From Candidatus Avipropionibacterium avicola (GTDB lineage: Bacteria > Actinomycetota > Actinomycetes > Propionibacteriales > Propionibacteriaceae): a stretch of 5,847 bases of DNA. Both the position numbers and the translations under genes were made by a program. The notes beneath the pieces were generated by a model. It was not told where the DNA came from. It saw nothing but the letters and a program-made list of their open reading frames with translations, and searched no databases. The stretch lies in the NCBI GenBank assembly GCA_018715445.1, contig DVLP01000321.1, forward strand, positions 1-5,847, in the 5' to 3' direction. The first letter of the stretch is position 1. The number at the start of each line of letters is the position of its first letter. Below, one piece after another: positions 4,980 through 5,847 of the stretch.

Positions 4980-5064
4980 GGACGGGGAAGCCCATCGGAT
5001 CAGTGTGGTTCCGCGCAATGAGGAATGATGGACCTCGGCGAATCCACCGAGGCGAGGAGATCAG
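4980..5064 (+). promoter_or_regulatory. purE upstream region: inverted repeats and ribosome binding site
   Basis: This 85-bp gap holds CCTCGG (5033-5038) and CCGAGG (5047-5052), a 6-bp hairpin with an 8-nt loop ending just before the purE Shine-Dalgarno GAGGAG (5054-5059), itself 5 nt from ATG 5065. A second inverted repeat, TGATCCG (4961-4967) with CGGATCA (4996-5002), spans the end of the toxin gene. I see no clear U-tract terminator and only a weak candidate -10 (AATGAT near 5022), so purE may be read from upstream or from an unrecognised promoter. Confidence 0.4.
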
Positions 5065-5586
5065 ATGACCACCCCGACGAGCGGCCCCCGTGTGGGGATC
5101 GTGATGGGTTCGGACTCGGACTGGCCGGTGATGGAGGCGGCGGCGCAGGCCTGCGCGGAGTTCGCGGTCCCGTACGAGGCCGATGTGGTCTCGGCCCACC
5201 GGATGCCCGACGCCATGATCGAGTACGGCCGGTCCGCCCACGAGCGCGGTCTCGAGGTCATCATCGCCGGGGCCGGTGGGGCCGCCCACCTGCCGGGGAT
5301 GCTGGCCGCGGTGACGCCGCTGCCGGTGATCGGCGTCCCGGTCCCGCTGAAGCACCTCGACGGGATGGACTCGCTGCTGTCGATCGTGCAGATGCCGGCC
5401 GGCGTCCCGGTGGCTACCGTCTCGATCGGCAATGCCCGCAACGCCGGACTGCTGGCGGTACGGATCCTGGCGGCCGGTGATCCCTCCCTGACCGCGGCGA
5501 TGCTCAGCTTCCAGGATGCGCTGCGTGACGCCGCCGAGGCCAAGGGCGAACGGGTGCGCACCAGCACCGGCGCGGCGGCGACATGA
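5065..5586 (+). CDS. purE: N5-carboxyaminoimidazole ribonucleotide mutase (PurE, class I)
   Basis: A 173-residue cytosolic enzyme that moves the carboxyl group of N5-CAIR to C4, giving CAIR, directly after PurK. Class I marks are [14 protein letters not shown] (10-23), the SAHRMP loop (43-48) with catalytic His45, and [12 protein letters not shown] (68-79), followed by PVIGVPV and the [23 protein letters not shown] block typical of the bacterial enzyme, an octamer. The start is supported by GAGGAG 5 nt upstream. The tail (about 155-173) is a variable extension. The stop overlaps the next gene's start by ATGA, so the two are probably translated together. Confidence 0.96.
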   Translation: MTTPTSGPRVGIVMGSDSDWPVMEAAAQACAEFAVPYEADVVSAHRMPDAMIEYGRSAHERGLEVIIAGAGGAAHLPGMLAAVTPLPVIGVPVPLKHLDGMDSLLSIVQMPAGVPVATVSIGNARNAGLLAVRILAAGDPSLTAAMLSFQDALRDAAEAKGERVRTSTGAAAT

Positions 5587-5847
5587 TCAGCGAGCTCACC
5601 CACGGGCTGGGTCACCTGGGTCGTGGGATCGGCTTCATCTTCGCCCGTCCGCGACTGGCCCTGCTCGGGATGGTGCCGCCCCTGATCGTGTCGGCACTGA
5701 TGGTCGGGCTGTTGATCTCCTTCGGCCTGTTCGGCCTGGAGCCCCTCACCGCTGCGGCGACCGGCTGGGTCCCCGAGTCCTGGCGGACCGCCGCCCAGGT
5801 GGTGATGGGCATCCTGGTGATGGTGATCGCGATCGGGCTGGCCGCGG
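5583..5847 (+). CDS. EI24/CysZ-like membrane protein, 5' part only
   Basis: An open frame from ATG 5583, overlapping the purE stop by ATGA, to the right edge: 88 codons with no stop. It begins [20 protein letters not shown], then [20 protein letters not shown], a hydrophobic segment at about 26-49. The amphipathic stretch [19 protein letters not shown] follows, and then a second hydrophobic helix from about 72 onward. The Gly-rich start, the ARPRL turn and the P-P-L-I helix resemble actinobacterial EI24-domain proteins, a family that includes the sulfate transporter CysZ. That assignment is by recall of the pattern and only part of the protein is present. No metabolic link to purine synthesis is evident. 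The coupling to purE is positional. Confidence 0.7.
   Translation, partial: MISELTHGLGHLGRGIGFIFARPRLALLGMVPPLIVSALMVGLLISFGLFGLEPLTAAATGWVPESWRTAAQVVMGILVMVIAIGLAA

Overview
This window reads as high-GC actinobacterial chromosome. Codon third positions are almost all G or C. GTG starts are common, and several genes appear to have a -10 box only 7-8 nt before the start codon (leaderless mRNA). The order PH-domain membrane protein, GtrA, purK, purE is typical of Actinobacteria. Propionibacteriaceae or a related actinomycete family is my best guess, but nothing here fixes the genus. All genes found lie on the + strand.

Layout: (1) 2-610 is the 3' part of a BCCT-family compatible-solute transporter, whose stop codon sits in the loop of a perfect 11-bp hairpin. 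(2) 628-806 is a ribosome-mediated transcription attenuator: a -10 box, a 22-codon leader peptide with three consecutive Trp codons, mutually exclusive hairpins and an intrinsic terminator. (3) 807-1898 encodes a tryptophanyl-tRNA synthetase under that attenuator. Together they resemble the auxiliary, indolmycin-resistant TrpRS of Streptomyces, which is known to be controlled this way. (4) 1899-1998 holds three tandem copies of a 35-bp GC-rich repeat, related to the element at the end of the transporter gene. (5) 2041-2583 (PH/DUF304 membrane protein), 2594-3070 (GtrA-like) and 3104-4270 (purK) follow with 10- to 33-bp gaps, and each appears to carry its own -10 box just before the start codon. 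(6) 4318-4979 is a type II toxin-antitoxin pair, a FitA/VapB-like ribbon-helix-helix antitoxin and a VapC/FitB-like PIN toxin, lying between purK and purE and with looser codon use than its neighbours. (7) 5065-5586 is purE, overlapped by ATGA with the start of an EI24/CysZ-like membrane protein that runs off the right edge.

Functionally, PurK and PurE together convert AIR to CAIR in purine synthesis. The trpS unit senses Trp or charged tRNA-Trp shortage through stalling on its leader. The toxin-antitoxin pair is probably a later insertion that splits the usual purK-purE unit and supplies autoregulation from an operator over its -10 box. The most interesting element is the trpS attenuator (628-806). 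The tandem repeats and the toxin-antitoxin insertion come next.
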